Below, piece by piece: positions 1-5,449 of a DNA stretch of 8,433 nucleotides. Location: the NCBI GenBank assembly GCA_900555795.1, contig USMP01000039.1:1-8433 (forward strand), read 5' to 3'. Origin of the DNA: an uncultured Eubacteriales bacterium (GTDB lineage Bacteria > Bacillota > Clostridia > Oscillospirales > Oscillospiraceae). Position numbers and translations under genes: made by a program. How positions within the stretch are numbered: position 1 is the first letter of the stretch; the number at the start of each line of letters is the position of its first letter. The notes under the pieces were generated by a model. That model had not been told where the DNA came from. It was given only the letters and a program-made list of their open reading frames with translations, and searched no databases.

Positions 1-19
1 ATGCGCGTCGCTTTTTCCA

Positions 20-174
20 ATTTTTGTGGTGCGCTGCCTGCGCATGAAGTTTTATTTCCAAGCGCTGCCCGAACATAAAAATTGCCATGCCGGCGTCCCG
101 CCGGCGGCTGAAATCACGGGCATGGGCCGGGACGGCCCATGTGCCGTAGGAAATAGCGTTCTACGCTATTTTTT
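20..174 (+). other. Row of hairpins in gene-free left edge, possible structured RNA or palindromic element
   Basis: No convincing gene lies in the first 190 bases. Three perfect stems with 3-nt loops follow one another: 89-95/99-105 (GCCGGCG, loop TCC), 121-129/133-141 (CATGGGCCG, loop GGA) and 151-159/163-171 (AAATAGCGT, loop TCT), the last followed by six T. The second stem can be lengthened by ACGG (116-119) pairing with CCGT (144-147). Upstream, AATTTTT (about 20-26) can pair with AAAAATT (about 77-83) around a smaller TGCGC/GCGCA hairpin. Frame 2 is open from base 2 to about 189 without a good start or RBS, which the palindromes could explain by chance. It could be the 3' end of a non-coding RNA, a dispersed palindromic repeat, or compound terminators of a gene left of the window. 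I do not recognise an RNA family. Confidence 0.4.
151..174 (+). terminator. Intrinsic terminator, forward
   Basis: A 9-bp perfect stem (AAATAGCGT 151-159, ACGCTATTT 163-171) with loop TCT runs into a T-run at 169-174. It would end transcription entering from the left edge, so a gene or RNA probably lies just outside the window. Confidence 0.6.
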
Positions 175-279
175 ATTATATAAGATATGACAGGAATTAG
201 CAAATAAAACCCTGCGGCGGCAGCGCTTAATCTGCCCGGCGGCGGGCCATACTAGTGCAGGACGAGAGGAGGAGTGAGT

Positions 280-450
280 ATGAACGGTTTTATCAAGGGG
301 ATGGTTCTGGGCATGGTGGCCGGAGTAGCGGCGGATATGGCGCTGCGCACCCCGAAGGGCAAGCGGACCACAGCCGGCAAGGCCATGCAGACCGTCACGA
401 ACGCGGTGGACGCCACCGCAGCCTCTGTCAAGCACACCATGGGGCGCTGA
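280..450 (+). CDS. Small YtxH-like membrane-associated protein, 56 aa
   Basis: The start is ATG 280, preceded by a strong GAGGAGGAG ribosome binding site at 266-274 with good spacing. Residues about 5-22 (IKGMVLGMVAGVAADMAL) form a glycine/alanine-rich hydrophobic segment. A short basic stretch (about 25-36, TPKGKRTTAGK) and a helical Ala/Val/Thr-rich tail ending in KHTMGR follow. This architecture, one short N-terminal membrane helix plus a basic amphipathic tail, resembles small YtxH-type proteins found in many Clostridia, whose biochemical role is not well defined. It appears monocistronic, with a strong terminator right after the stop (465-505). Its GC-rich codon use matches the sigma-factor and replication genes, not the AT-rich genes to its right. 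The family link rests on architecture only. Confidence 0.75.
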   Translation: MNGFIKGMVLGMVAGVAADMALRTPKGKRTTAGKAMQTVTNAVDATAASVKHTMGR

Positions 451-464
451 GGCAGCCCCGGGAG

Positions 465-505
465 AGGGCCGTCCGGCAGGGCGGCCCTTCCCCTTTTTGT
501 TTTTT
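465..505 (+). terminator. Intrinsic terminator after the YtxH-like gene
   Basis: A 10-bp GC-rich stem (465-474 with 479-488, one G-U pair, loop GGCA) is followed by T-rich sequence (494-498 and 500-505). It starts 15 nt after the stop codon at 450. Confidence 0.85.
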
Positions 506-525
506 GAAAAAGTTGATTTTCAAAA
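502..525 (+). repeat. Perfect inverted repeat TTTTGAAAA/TTTTCAAAA
   Basis: Nine-base arms at 502-510 and 517-525 surround a 6-nt AGTTGA spacer. It overlaps the T-tract of the preceding terminator and ends 10 nt before the GTG at 535. It sits where the sequence turns from GC-rich to AT-rich. It could be an operator for the small DNA-binding protein encoded next to it, a second weak terminator stem, or chance in AT-rich DNA. Confidence 0.4.
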
Positions 526-534
526 GTAACTCCG

Positions 535-732
535 GTGTCAGCGGCTGAGGGTCCCGTAAAGGCAGTGGTTGGCAGCAAGAATAAGGATCGGGTGCAGCGG
601 TCGTACTTTCTGGATCGGGATATAGATAAGGCGTTGAGAAAGATGGCTTTGGATACTGAGATGAATCTCACTGAGACAATCAACAAAGTCTTGCGGAGTG
701 GACTTGCTACATACATAAGTGACAAAAAATGA
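535..732 (+). CDS. Small ribbon-helix-helix (CopG/Arc-type) protein, 65 aa
   Basis: After a basic, probably flexible N-terminus (SKNKDR, residues 19-24) comes a short beta strand (RSYFLD, about 27-32). Helix A (RDIDKALRKMALDTEM) and helix B (LTETINKVLRSGLATYI) follow, the strand-helix-helix order of ribbon-helix-helix DNA-binding proteins. Known members are antitoxins, plasmid partition or copy-control repressors, and small regulators that dimerise and insert the strand in the DNA major groove. GTG 535 is chosen as the first usable start after the in-frame stop at 514-516, but no good ribosome binding site precedes it; GTG 565 is an alternative. No toxin gene is adjacent: the next gene is convergent and secreted. 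The N-terminus may have been replaced at the boundary of the AT-rich segment. The fold call is fairly secure; the function is unknown. Confidence 0.6.
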   Translation: MSAAEGPVKAVVGSKNKDRVQRSYFLDRDIDKALRKMALDTEMNLTETINKVLRSGLATYISDKK

Positions 733-781
733 AAAACATAATGTTTGAGCCAAGTTAATTTGCTATATATGGAGTGCGGAC

Positions 782-829
782 AATACCAATATGGAGCAGG
801 CTATGAGCCTGCTCCATATTGGGTATTTT
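782..829. terminator. Long perfect hairpin between convergent genes, probable shared terminator
   Basis: Arms 786-802 and 806-822 match over 17 bp with loop ATG; ATACC/GGGTAT extends the stem with one bulged base. It lies 50 nt after the ribbon-helix-helix stop and its end nearly touches the stop codon of the convergent minus-strand gene (828-830). A short TTTT follows on the plus strand and no T-run on the minus strand, so it is best as a forward terminator and possibly a 3'-end stabiliser for the minus-strand mRNA. Confidence 0.65.
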
Positions 830-1727
830 AGAGTATAGAAGAAAAATGTTGGACAGCAGATATATATTTCACATTATTTATAGTTACGCTGTCGGAAGAT
901 ACATAAAAGGCTGCCTCTGCTCCGGAAGTGAAATGCAATTTAATCCGATGACTCCATCCATCACTTTCAACACGTTGTATATCGTCAATCCTAAAAGAAT
1001 TGAGAAGTAGGACGATGTTTGATAGGTTAGCTTGTTCTGTGATGACCTCTTTATTTCCGGTATTACCGTTTTGAAGTTCCACATACTCTATCTGGCTTTT
1101 GTCTAATGAAAATAGTTTATCCATAACTACATTTGAGAAAAGATCCCTTCCGTTATAAAGAATTTGCGCTAATTGGCAAATGCTCAGTGGGTCATTACCA
1201 CAGAATGTCCCGTCACTATATCCTTTCATGAGAGAATTTGCCTCAACGAACAGAACACAGTTTTTGTAGTTATCCGGAATACTGGAGAAATCCGAAAAAT
1301 TGCTTGTGGATAGAGAAGGAAGGATATCTACATTAGATCTACTGAAAAAAGAAGAAAGAGCAATAGCTACATCTAAACGGGTGACAACACCATTTTCAGA
1401 CATGGAGTTGTCCATAATTGAGAAGTTTTTTGCCCAATTCACTGGAGCAGATGAACAGGTTTCTGATGTATAGAGATCTTTCGAATAATTTGCAGTCACA
1501 TCAGATAGTACTTGAGAAAAAATGGCCCAAGTGACGGGTTCTTGCAACAGAGAGTTACTTTGTAAATAGTTTACTAACAAGCTGTTTTCTGAGCAATATA
1601 TGACGGCGTCATCATACCAATGTTTAGTCTGATAGGTTTTTCCGTCATAAGAAAAAGCGGAAACGGTCAATAATAAAAGCACTGTAATAAGGCAAAGAGG
1701 GAGCTTAAAAAGGTGAGATATCTTCAT
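828..1727 (-). CDS. Secreted protein with degenerate S-layer homology (SLH) repeats, 299 aa
   Basis: Residues 1-26 are a signal peptide: basic start, hydrophobic core LCLITVLLLLTVSA, likely cleavage near FSYDG. Three divergent SLH-like repeats follow: about 35-78 (HWYDDAVIYCSEN...VTWAIFSQVL), 95-128 (NWAKNFSIMDN...VTRLDVAIALSSFF) and 143-193 (NFSDFSSIP...MKGYSDGTF...LAQILYNG). The third is the clearest, with the usual G-Y-x-D-G-x-F turn. SLH domains bind pyruvylated secondary cell-wall polymers, so cell-surface attachment is plausible. Residues 210-299 form a separate beta-rich domain (TINNVKYIS near the end) that I do not recognise. The ATG has an AGAGGAG ribosome binding site that overlaps the TAG stop of the upstream peptidase gene. 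The 11-nt gap implies one operon and coupled translation. Codon use is AT-rich, unlike the flanks. Confidence 0.75.
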   Translation of the reverse strand: MKISHLFKLPLCLITVLLLLTVSAFSYDGKTYQTKHWYDDAVIYCSENSLLVNYLQSNSLLQEPVTWAIFSQVLSDVTANYSKDLYTSETCSSAPVNWAKNFSIMDNSMSENGVVTRLDVAIALSSFFSRSNVDILPSLSTSNFSDFSSIPDNYKNCVLFVEANSLMKGYSDGTFCGNDPLSICQLAQILYNGRDLFSNVVMDKLFSLDKSQIEYVELQNGNTGNKEVITEQANLSNIVLLLNSFRIDDIQRVESDGWSHRIKLHFTSGAEAAFYVSSDSVTINNVKYISAVQHFSSIL

Positions 1728-1738
1728 GATAAGCTCCT

Positions 1739-2902
1739 CTATTTGATGGCACGTAATTCGGCCTGATCAGACTCATCCAACGAGGTAATATCCAAGTAGC
1801 GACCGTAATTTTCCCATCCATCGGCAATTTTGACAAAACTTAAATAATAACCAGTGGATTCACTCTGAAGCCTTGTGTATGCGTAGGCAGCAACACCATG
1901 ATTGCCATATTCGGGATGATCTTTAAGGGTCAGATAAAAAGGACGATGATTAGTTAATTCAGTCTTAATGTTGCTGAATGTTGCTGTTTTACTGGAAACA
2001 GTAACATTGACATCATATAGGCCAAATGAACCTTCAATAAAACTGTTTAGAGTTTCCCAAGGAGATCCATTAGAATTCGAAAAATAGTCATTTTCAATTC
2101 CGTAGTTTACAACATTTTCAAAGATTTCTTTATATGTGTCGTTGTTAATTGTCGAATTGTCTTCATAACTGCCAATCATCTCTATTAGATTTGTAATAGC
2201 AGTAGGTCCACAATGATTATCATAGCCAGAAAAATTTTTAGTTGTACGGAAATTACAGTGGTTTTCAAATTCATTTATGGAGTCTCCGCCATAAACGAAT
2301 GGTCCTTCATAGTAGGTATCAGCCCATTCATATGGATCGTCGATTGGATATTTGGAACGGGTGGATACAGACCGAAGGTTAGATAAACTCCGAGTGGCCT
2401 CTAAAGGTGTAGGAACATCTGAAAGAGAGATTTCTTCACTTTCAATAGTTGTGAGGAGTTCACTACCGTTGTCCTTATAATAGTTCAATAAGCCAGTATA
2501 AACAATAGTGTCGCCAGATTGAAGATCGAGCAGGTCATAGACTGGAGCAGACTTATCGGAAAACTCTAATATTACGTTGGGAACATCTGGATATGCGGAA
2601 ATGATAATGTATCCAGTGTCATTACCATCTGTTGTTAACTCGAAAGAATAGGCAGAAACATCATTGTCGATGCCGTACATAATTTCGCAGGCGCTAATTT
2701 CTGTATCAGAGATCCAAGAAATGTCTGGGAGAGAAATGGAGTCGCGCAGAAAGTATGAGGCAATAATTTCTGCAACATTTTGGGGGATGATGTCAGTAGA
2801 GTTGTTTTGGTCAATACCTTTTGCATGTGCAGTAGTCGGGATGATGGAAAGAACCATCATCAAGGTGAGCAACATAGACAAAAATTTTCTTTTTATTTTC
2901 AC
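1739..2902 (-). CDS. Secreted papain-fold cysteine peptidase-like protein (C39/C10-like), 387 aa
   Basis: Residues 1-27 form a signal peptide ending in AHA. Residues about 40-125 look like a propeptide or inhibitor-like region; GYIIISAYPDVPNVILEFSD resembles the 'GfvivSgDdrvppiLgySd' stretch of C10 (streptopain) prodomains. The catalytic part begins near 185. NHCGPTAITNLI puts the likely nucleophile at Cys231, YGNHGVAAYAY gives His335, and KIADGWENYGRYLDI supplies the Asp/Asn-Gly-Trp region (361-366). This Cys-His order is that of C39-like and C10-like papain-fold peptidases, which cleave peptides outside the cell. No ABC-transporter part is present, so it is not a bacteriocin exporter. The start is GTG 2900-2902 with a GGAGGA ribosome binding site 8 nt upstream. 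It is the first gene of an operon with the SLH-like gene; the substrate is unknown. Confidence 0.75.
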   Translation of the reverse strand: MKIKRKFLSMLLTLMMVLSIIPTTAHAKGIDQNNSTDIIPQNVAEIIASYFLRDSISLPDISWISDTEISACEIMYGIDNDVSAYSFELTTDGNDTGYIIISAYPDVPNVILEFSDKSAPVYDLLDLQSGDTIVYTGLLNYYKDNGSELLTTIESEEISLSDVPTPLEATRSLSNLRSVSTRSKYPIDDPYEWADTYYEGPFVYGGDSINEFENHCNFRTTKNFSGYDNHCGPTAITNLIEMIGSYEDNSTINNDTYKEIFENVVNYGIENDYFSNSNGSPWETLNSFIEGSFGLYDVNVTVSSKTATFSNIKTELTNHRPFYLTLKDHPEYGNHGVAAYAYTRLQSESTGYYLSFVKIADGWENYGRYLDITSLDESDQAELRAIK

Positions 2903-2969
2903 TTATTACATCCTCCATTCTGTGTAAGATTAGTTAGCTGGCCTGACCGAAAAGATATGCTGTTTTATT

Positions 2970-2982
2970 GATCGCCTCCTTT
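2970..2982 (-). promoter_or_regulatory. Extended Shine-Dalgarno in leader without usable start codon (STAB-SD-like)
   Basis: Reading the minus strand, AAAGGAGGCGATC matches the 16S anti-Shine-Dalgarno tail over about 12 of 13 bases. It lies roughly 10-22 nt from the predicted 5' end and about 70 nt upstream of the real GTG start, which has its own ribosome binding site. No ATG, GTG or TTG follows at proper spacing; ATA would open a 12-codon reading frame ending TAA. Such 5'-proximal sites are known to stabilise mRNA by 30S binding, as in the cry3A STAB-SD. That role here is inferred. Confidence 0.45.
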
Positions 2983-2998
2983 ACTCCCTATTTTTGTA

Positions 2999-3027
2999 AG
3001 TATATTATAAAAATAAAGAGAAATCAA
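2999..3027 (-). promoter_or_regulatory. Sigma-A promoter of the peptidase/SLH-like operon
   Basis: On the minus strand, TTGATT (3027-3022) and TATACT (3004-2999) are separated by exactly 17 nt, in AT-rich DNA. Transcription would start near 2992, giving a leader of about 90 nt. Confidence 0.65.
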
Positions 3028-3082
3028 CATGGTTTATAGTCAAATTCAATAAGAACTTTTTTAAAAAATGCGGGAATATCTC

Positions 3083-3111
3083 TTGACTTTGTGAGGAAAA
3101 CCAGATATAAT
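3083..3111 (+). promoter_or_regulatory. Sigma-A promoter of tRNA-Ser
   Basis: TTGACT (3083-3088), a 17-nt spacer and a consensus TATAAT (3106-3111) precede the tRNA by about 58 nt. This is the strongest promoter match in the window, fitting a stable-RNA gene. It is back to back with the peptidase operon promoter at 2999-3027. Confidence 0.85.
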
Positions 3112-3169
3112 AATTTTCGCTGTTAATCGGCAACAATTGAACAGGCTGGTAAGAGCCGGACAACTATGT

Positions 3170-3258
3170 GGAGATGTCGCGTAGCTGGTCGAGCGCGCAC
3201 GATTGGAAATCGTGTATACCCCATAAGGGTATCGAGAGTTCGAATCTCTCCATCTCCG
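3170..3258 (+). tRNA. tRNA-Ser (GGA anticodon)
   Basis: The acceptor stem GGAGATG (3170-3176) pairs perfectly with CATCTCC (3251-3257), with discriminator G3258 and an encoded CCA at 3259-3261. The anticodon stem is CACGA/TCGTG around loop TTGGAAA, with GGA at 3205-3207, reading UCC and UCU. A long variable arm (ATACCC/GGGTAT), typical of serine tRNAs, and a T arm GAGAG-TTCGAAT-CTCTC complete the cloverleaf. Its promoter is at 3083-3111. Confidence 0.97.
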
Positions 3259-3263
3259 CCAAA

Positions 3264-3303
3264 CAATAATCGGCACTGTCTCATGGAGCAGTGCCGATTA
3301 TTG
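3264..3303 (+). terminator. Long hairpin directly after tRNA-Ser, terminator or processing element
   Basis: Arms 3264-3278 and 3289-3303 pair over 15 bp (CAATAATCGGCACTG and its complement). The 10-nt loop can add CTC/GAG. It starts 2 nt after the encoded CCA. There is no T-run, so it may terminate only partly or mark a processing site between the tRNA and the small gene at 3328. Confidence 0.55.
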
Positions 3304-3327
3304 AAAATTTGCTTGGGAGGGATCTGC

Positions 3328-3525
3328 ATGCCAGATTACAAGGCTATGTATTATCACTTGGCAGGGCGTATGGCAACTGCGATTGATGCTCTGGAAGCCA
3401 CCACCAATGCTCTGGTTGATATCACCCAAAAGCTGAAGTTGGCGCAGCAGACCACGGAGGAAATGTTCATTTCCAGTCCTGAAGACGATGCGGGTTCTCT
3501 GGATAATGAATCGGTTTCAGAGTAA
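3328..3525 (+). CDS. Small protein of unknown function, 65 aa
   Basis: ATG 3328 has a GGGAGGG ribosome binding site at 3315-3321 with 6-nt spacing. The protein starts MPDYKAMYYHLAGRMATAI and continues as one long amphipathic, probably coiled helix to about residue 47 (LVDITQKLKLAQQTTEEMF). An acidic, serine-rich tail (SSPEDDAGSLDNESVSE) follows. There is no signal peptide, membrane segment or known catalytic motif. Short proteins beginning with a (M/Q/A)DYKxMYxxL motif followed by a helix are familiar in Clostridia, some in or near mobile elements; that resemblance is from memory and no function is assigned. It lies 69 nt after tRNA-Ser with no promoter of its own visible, so it may depend on readthrough from the tRNA promoter. 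A terminator follows at 3582-3623. Confidence 0.75.
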   Translation: MPDYKAMYYHLAGRMATAIDALEATTNALVDITQKLKLAQQTTEEMFISSPEDDAGSLDNESVSE

Positions 3526-3581
3526 GAACCGCACTCCGCAAATTCCATAAACGGCATCTATAGTGTTGCGATGTTACAAGC

Positions 3582-3623
3582 AAGCACGGTAATTTTGATA
3601 GAATTACCGTGCTTATCTTTTTT
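3582..3623 (+). terminator. Intrinsic terminator after the 65-aa gene
   Basis: A 13-bp perfect stem (AAGCACGGTAATT 3582-3594, complement 3602-3614, loop TTGATAG) is followed by TTTTTT at 3618-3623. It lies 57 nt after the stop codon. Confidence 0.9.
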
Positions 3624-3670
3624 GTCTGAAAGCCTTGATATCTTAACACTTTTTTACATTTGACCGAAGC

Positions 3671-3715
3671 AAGCAGCCCCCGTGACAGCGCATCACGGGG
3701 GCTGCTTCGTTTTTT
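3671..3715 (+). terminator. Second forward terminator, GC-rich stem
   Basis: A 15-bp stem (AAGCAGCCCCCGTGA 3671-3685, complement 3693-3707, loop CAGCGCA) leads into six T at 3710-3715. Only 47 nt separate it from the preceding terminator and no gene lies between. It may be a back-up terminator or the remains of a lost gene. No T-run follows on the minus strand. Confidence 0.85.
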
Positions 3716-3749
3716 GCCGACTATCTGTGCCACAGACGGAGGTATCCGT

Positions 3750-3943
3750 TCAGAATGAGGGGTATCGTGTCGGGATCATGAGCATCAAAAGTGGTTTTGC
3801 TCCTGTCATCGTTTCTACTCCTCCGATGACCCTGCCAAGCAGTTCGCTGTCCACAATCACTGCTCCAGCAGCTTCCCCATGGGATCTCCCCTCCGGCTTT
3901 CGCTATTTGAGTGCTCTGTCCAATATGCTTGACAAACCTACCG
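3750..3943 (-). pseudogene. Possible degenerate coding remnant; otherwise gene-free spacer
   Basis: Between the second terminator (3715) and the anti-sigma stop (3944) there is no intact gene. On the minus strand one frame reads TVGLSSILDRALK, a TAG stop at 3903-3905, then 50 sense codons to TGA at 3750-3752, including HGEAAGAVIVDSELLGRVIG and VETMTGAKPL. The composition looks protein-like, with Val/Ile/Gly patterns and few stops, but there is no start, no ribosome binding site, and no family I recognise. Equally it could be non-coding 3' sequence of the sigma operon, for which no terminator is visible just after 3944. Confidence 0.2.
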
Positions 3944-4807
3944 TCAGGAGAAGGCGTCCAGGACCTGCTTCAGTCCCTCCGGCCCCAGGCCGCCATGGGA
4001 TGCGCCGCCGGTCTCCAGGGCAAAAAACACGCCGTTCACCTCCAGGTAGGCCACATAGCGGTAAAAGGGCTCCCTGCCGCTGTCCGGGTCCGGACAGGCG
4101 TTGGCGGTGATGATGGCCTTCCGGTCGGAGGCGGTCATGTACTCCTCTCGGCTCAGGGATGCGAGGTCATCCAGCAGGAAGCCCACCCCGCCGCCATTTT
4201 CATAGGGGTTCATCTCCGTGATCATCCGGGCCATGATCTGGAGCCAGCCCCCCTGGTCCCCAGGCTCCATGCCCCGCTCCCCGTTGGGGGACACCCACAG
4301 GGAGGTCTCCACGTCCACGGAGAGCAGGTCCCCGGTCTCCCCGCTAGTTGCCAGGCGGACGGCGCAGTTGTACTTCGTCTCGTTCTCCCCATTCTCGTCC
4401 GCGCAGAAGGTGGGCCGGATGGGGGCGTCCTCCAGGAGGGGGTTTCGCATCACGTCCACCCCCACGAAGTCCTCCGCCGCCTGCCAGCTGTCGAACAGGT
4501 ACATATTTTCCATGAAGCCATCCCCCTGGCTGTCCGCCAACTCCGGGATGTGGGAGGCGAAGGCGGACAAGGGCATACGGCTGTCGGTGTAGACGCTGTA
4601 GTATGCATCCTGCCCCTCCAGGGTGAAAAAATCCTCGTACAGGGCCGCCCCTACCGCCAGGGCCGTCCCCGCCAGGGCCAAGCACAGGCAGGCGGCCACC
4701 AGGGCCATCTTTCCAACGCTCCGCCGGGGGCGGAGGTGTGCCTCCGCCTCCCCCACCAGGGTCGGATCCAGGTAACCCATGGCGGAAATGATCTTCTCCT
4801 TATCCAT
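3944..4807 (-). CDS. Single-pass membrane anti-sigma factor-like protein, 287 aa
   Basis: A cytoplasmic N-terminus (about 1-33, MDKEKIISAMGYLDPTLV...) is followed by one transmembrane helix (about 34-56, MALVAACLCLALAGTALAVGAAL). An extracytoplasmic domain of about 230 residues, rich in acidic residues, completes it. The short N-terminus lacks the H-x3-C-x2-C zinc motif of ZAS anti-sigma factors, so the sigma-binding mode would differ. The outer domain is not recognised and may sense an envelope signal. ATG 4805-4807 lies inside the sigma gene: the genes overlap by the 8 nt ATGGATAA. An AGGAGG site sits inside the sigma reading frame, a coupled arrangement usual for ECF sigma and cognate anti-sigma genes. 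The role is inferred from topology and neighbourhood. Confidence 0.75.
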   Translation of the reverse strand: MDKEKIISAMGYLDPTLVGEAEAHLRPRRSVGKMALVAACLCLALAGTALAVGAALYEDFFTLEGQDAYYSVYTDSRMPLSAFASHIPELADSQGDGFMENMYLFDSWQAAEDFVGVDVMRNPLLEDAPIRPTFCADENGENETKYNCAVRLATSGETGDLLSVDVETSLWVSPNGERGMEPGDQGGWLQIMARMITEMNPYENGGGVGFLLDDLASLSREEYMTASDRKAIITANACPDPDSGREPFYRYVAYLEVNGVFFALETGGASHGGLGPEGLKQVLDAFS

Positions 4808-5348
4808 GCAGCAATTCCTCCTGTTCCAAATAAATCTTCAGCTTTTTTCGCAGCCTAAATAGGGCGCTCTTTGTCCGGGACAGGGACCAGCCCAGGCGCA
4901 GGGCGGTCTCCTCCACCGTGTCCCCGTACCAGTACCGGCGGAGGAAGGCCCTGCGCATGGGCTCCGGCTGTCGGGTCAGGAAGGCGGAAATGGCCGCCCC
5001 CAACTCCCTGGCCTCCAGCCGCTCCCCAGGGCCGCCGGACAGGCCCATGGCCAGTTCCAGGGCCCCGTCCCCCACCCGCTCCGGCTGCCGGGCCCTGGCC
5101 CGGCACATGGAGAGGGCGGCGTTGCGCGCCACCGTCCCCAGCCAGCCCTTGAGGGAGGCGGGCCGCAGGGGCGGGATAGCCTCCCAGGCCCGGAGCCACA
5201 CGTCGCTGATGCACTCCTCCGCATCCTCTGGGCAGCCCAGGATGCGGCCCGCCACAGCCAGGCAGTAGGCCCCGTATTGCCGCCGTGTGGCCTCGATGGC
5301 CTCCTCGGAACGGGCGAAGTACAGCCCGATCAACTCCTCGTCCGTCAC
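4800..5348 (-). CDS. ECF-type RNA polymerase sigma factor, 182 aa
   Basis: Region 2 spans about residues 8-82 (EELIGLYFARSEEAIEATRR..., CPEDAEECISDVWLRAWEAI, LKGWLGTVARNAAL), covering core-polymerase binding and -10 recognition. Region 4 spans about 112-172, with the -35-recognising helix-turn-helix in DTVEETALRLGWSLSRTKSA. There are no regions 1 or 3, and the length is normal for an ECF factor. The start is GTG 5346-5348 with AGGAGG at 5357-5362, 8 nt away. It is followed with an 8-nt overlap by the membrane protein that probably holds it inactive until a signal arrives. A GCAAC/CGTC promoter at 5450-5475 suggests autoregulation. It resembles the clostridial ECF group beginning '(T/D)DEELIxLYxxRSExAI'; its regulon cannot be deduced. 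Confidence 0.92.
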   Translation of the reverse strand: MTDEELIGLYFARSEEAIEATRRQYGAYCLAVAGRILGCPEDAEECISDVWLRAWEAIPPLRPASLKGWLGTVARNAALSMCRARARQPERVGDGALELAMGLSGGPGERLEARELGAAISAFLTRQPEPMRRAFLRRYWYGDTVEETALRLGWSLSRTKSALFRLRKKLKIYLEQEELLHG

Positions 5349-5411
5349 CGCGCTATCCTCCTGTCCTTCTGTTTTCCCGGGACACGCACCATTTCAGCAA
5401 CAGCCCCTCCC

Positions 5412-5428
5412 GGCGGGGCCGCCCCGCC
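5412..5428 (-). other. GC-rich hairpin in the sigma-factor leader
   Basis: Seven-base arms GGCGGGG (5412-5418) and CCCCGCC (5422-5428) with a 3-nt loop lie between the predicted promoter and the sigma start. It could shape leader RNA folding; there is no T-run, so it is not a terminator. Confidence 0.3.
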
Positions 5429-5449
5429 CGACCGGTCCTCGCCTGTAAA

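Noticed and set aside
1..189. Short open frames at the left edge (25 codons from ATG 1; frame 2 open to about 189)
   Set aside because: No RBS, and the region is dominated by palindromes that keep frames open; treated as structured non-coding sequence.
535..830. Toxin-antitoxin pair formed by the RHH protein
   Set aside because: No toxin-like gene is adjacent on the same strand; the neighbouring gene is convergent and encodes a secreted SLH-like protein.
1739..2902. Bacteriocin-processing C39 transporter
   Set aside because: The protein has a signal peptide and no membrane or ABC domains, so it is a free secreted peptidase-like protein.
3231..3261. tRNA-Ser 3' end as an integration (att) site for the AT-rich islet
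   Set aside because: The islet lies upstream of the tRNA 5' end, no integrase is present, and no copy of the tRNA 3' end was found at the other boundary near 500.
3911..4858. 315-codon open frame on the plus strand
   Set aside because: Shadow of the anti-sigma gene; composition is His/Pro/Gly-rich without recognisable motifs.
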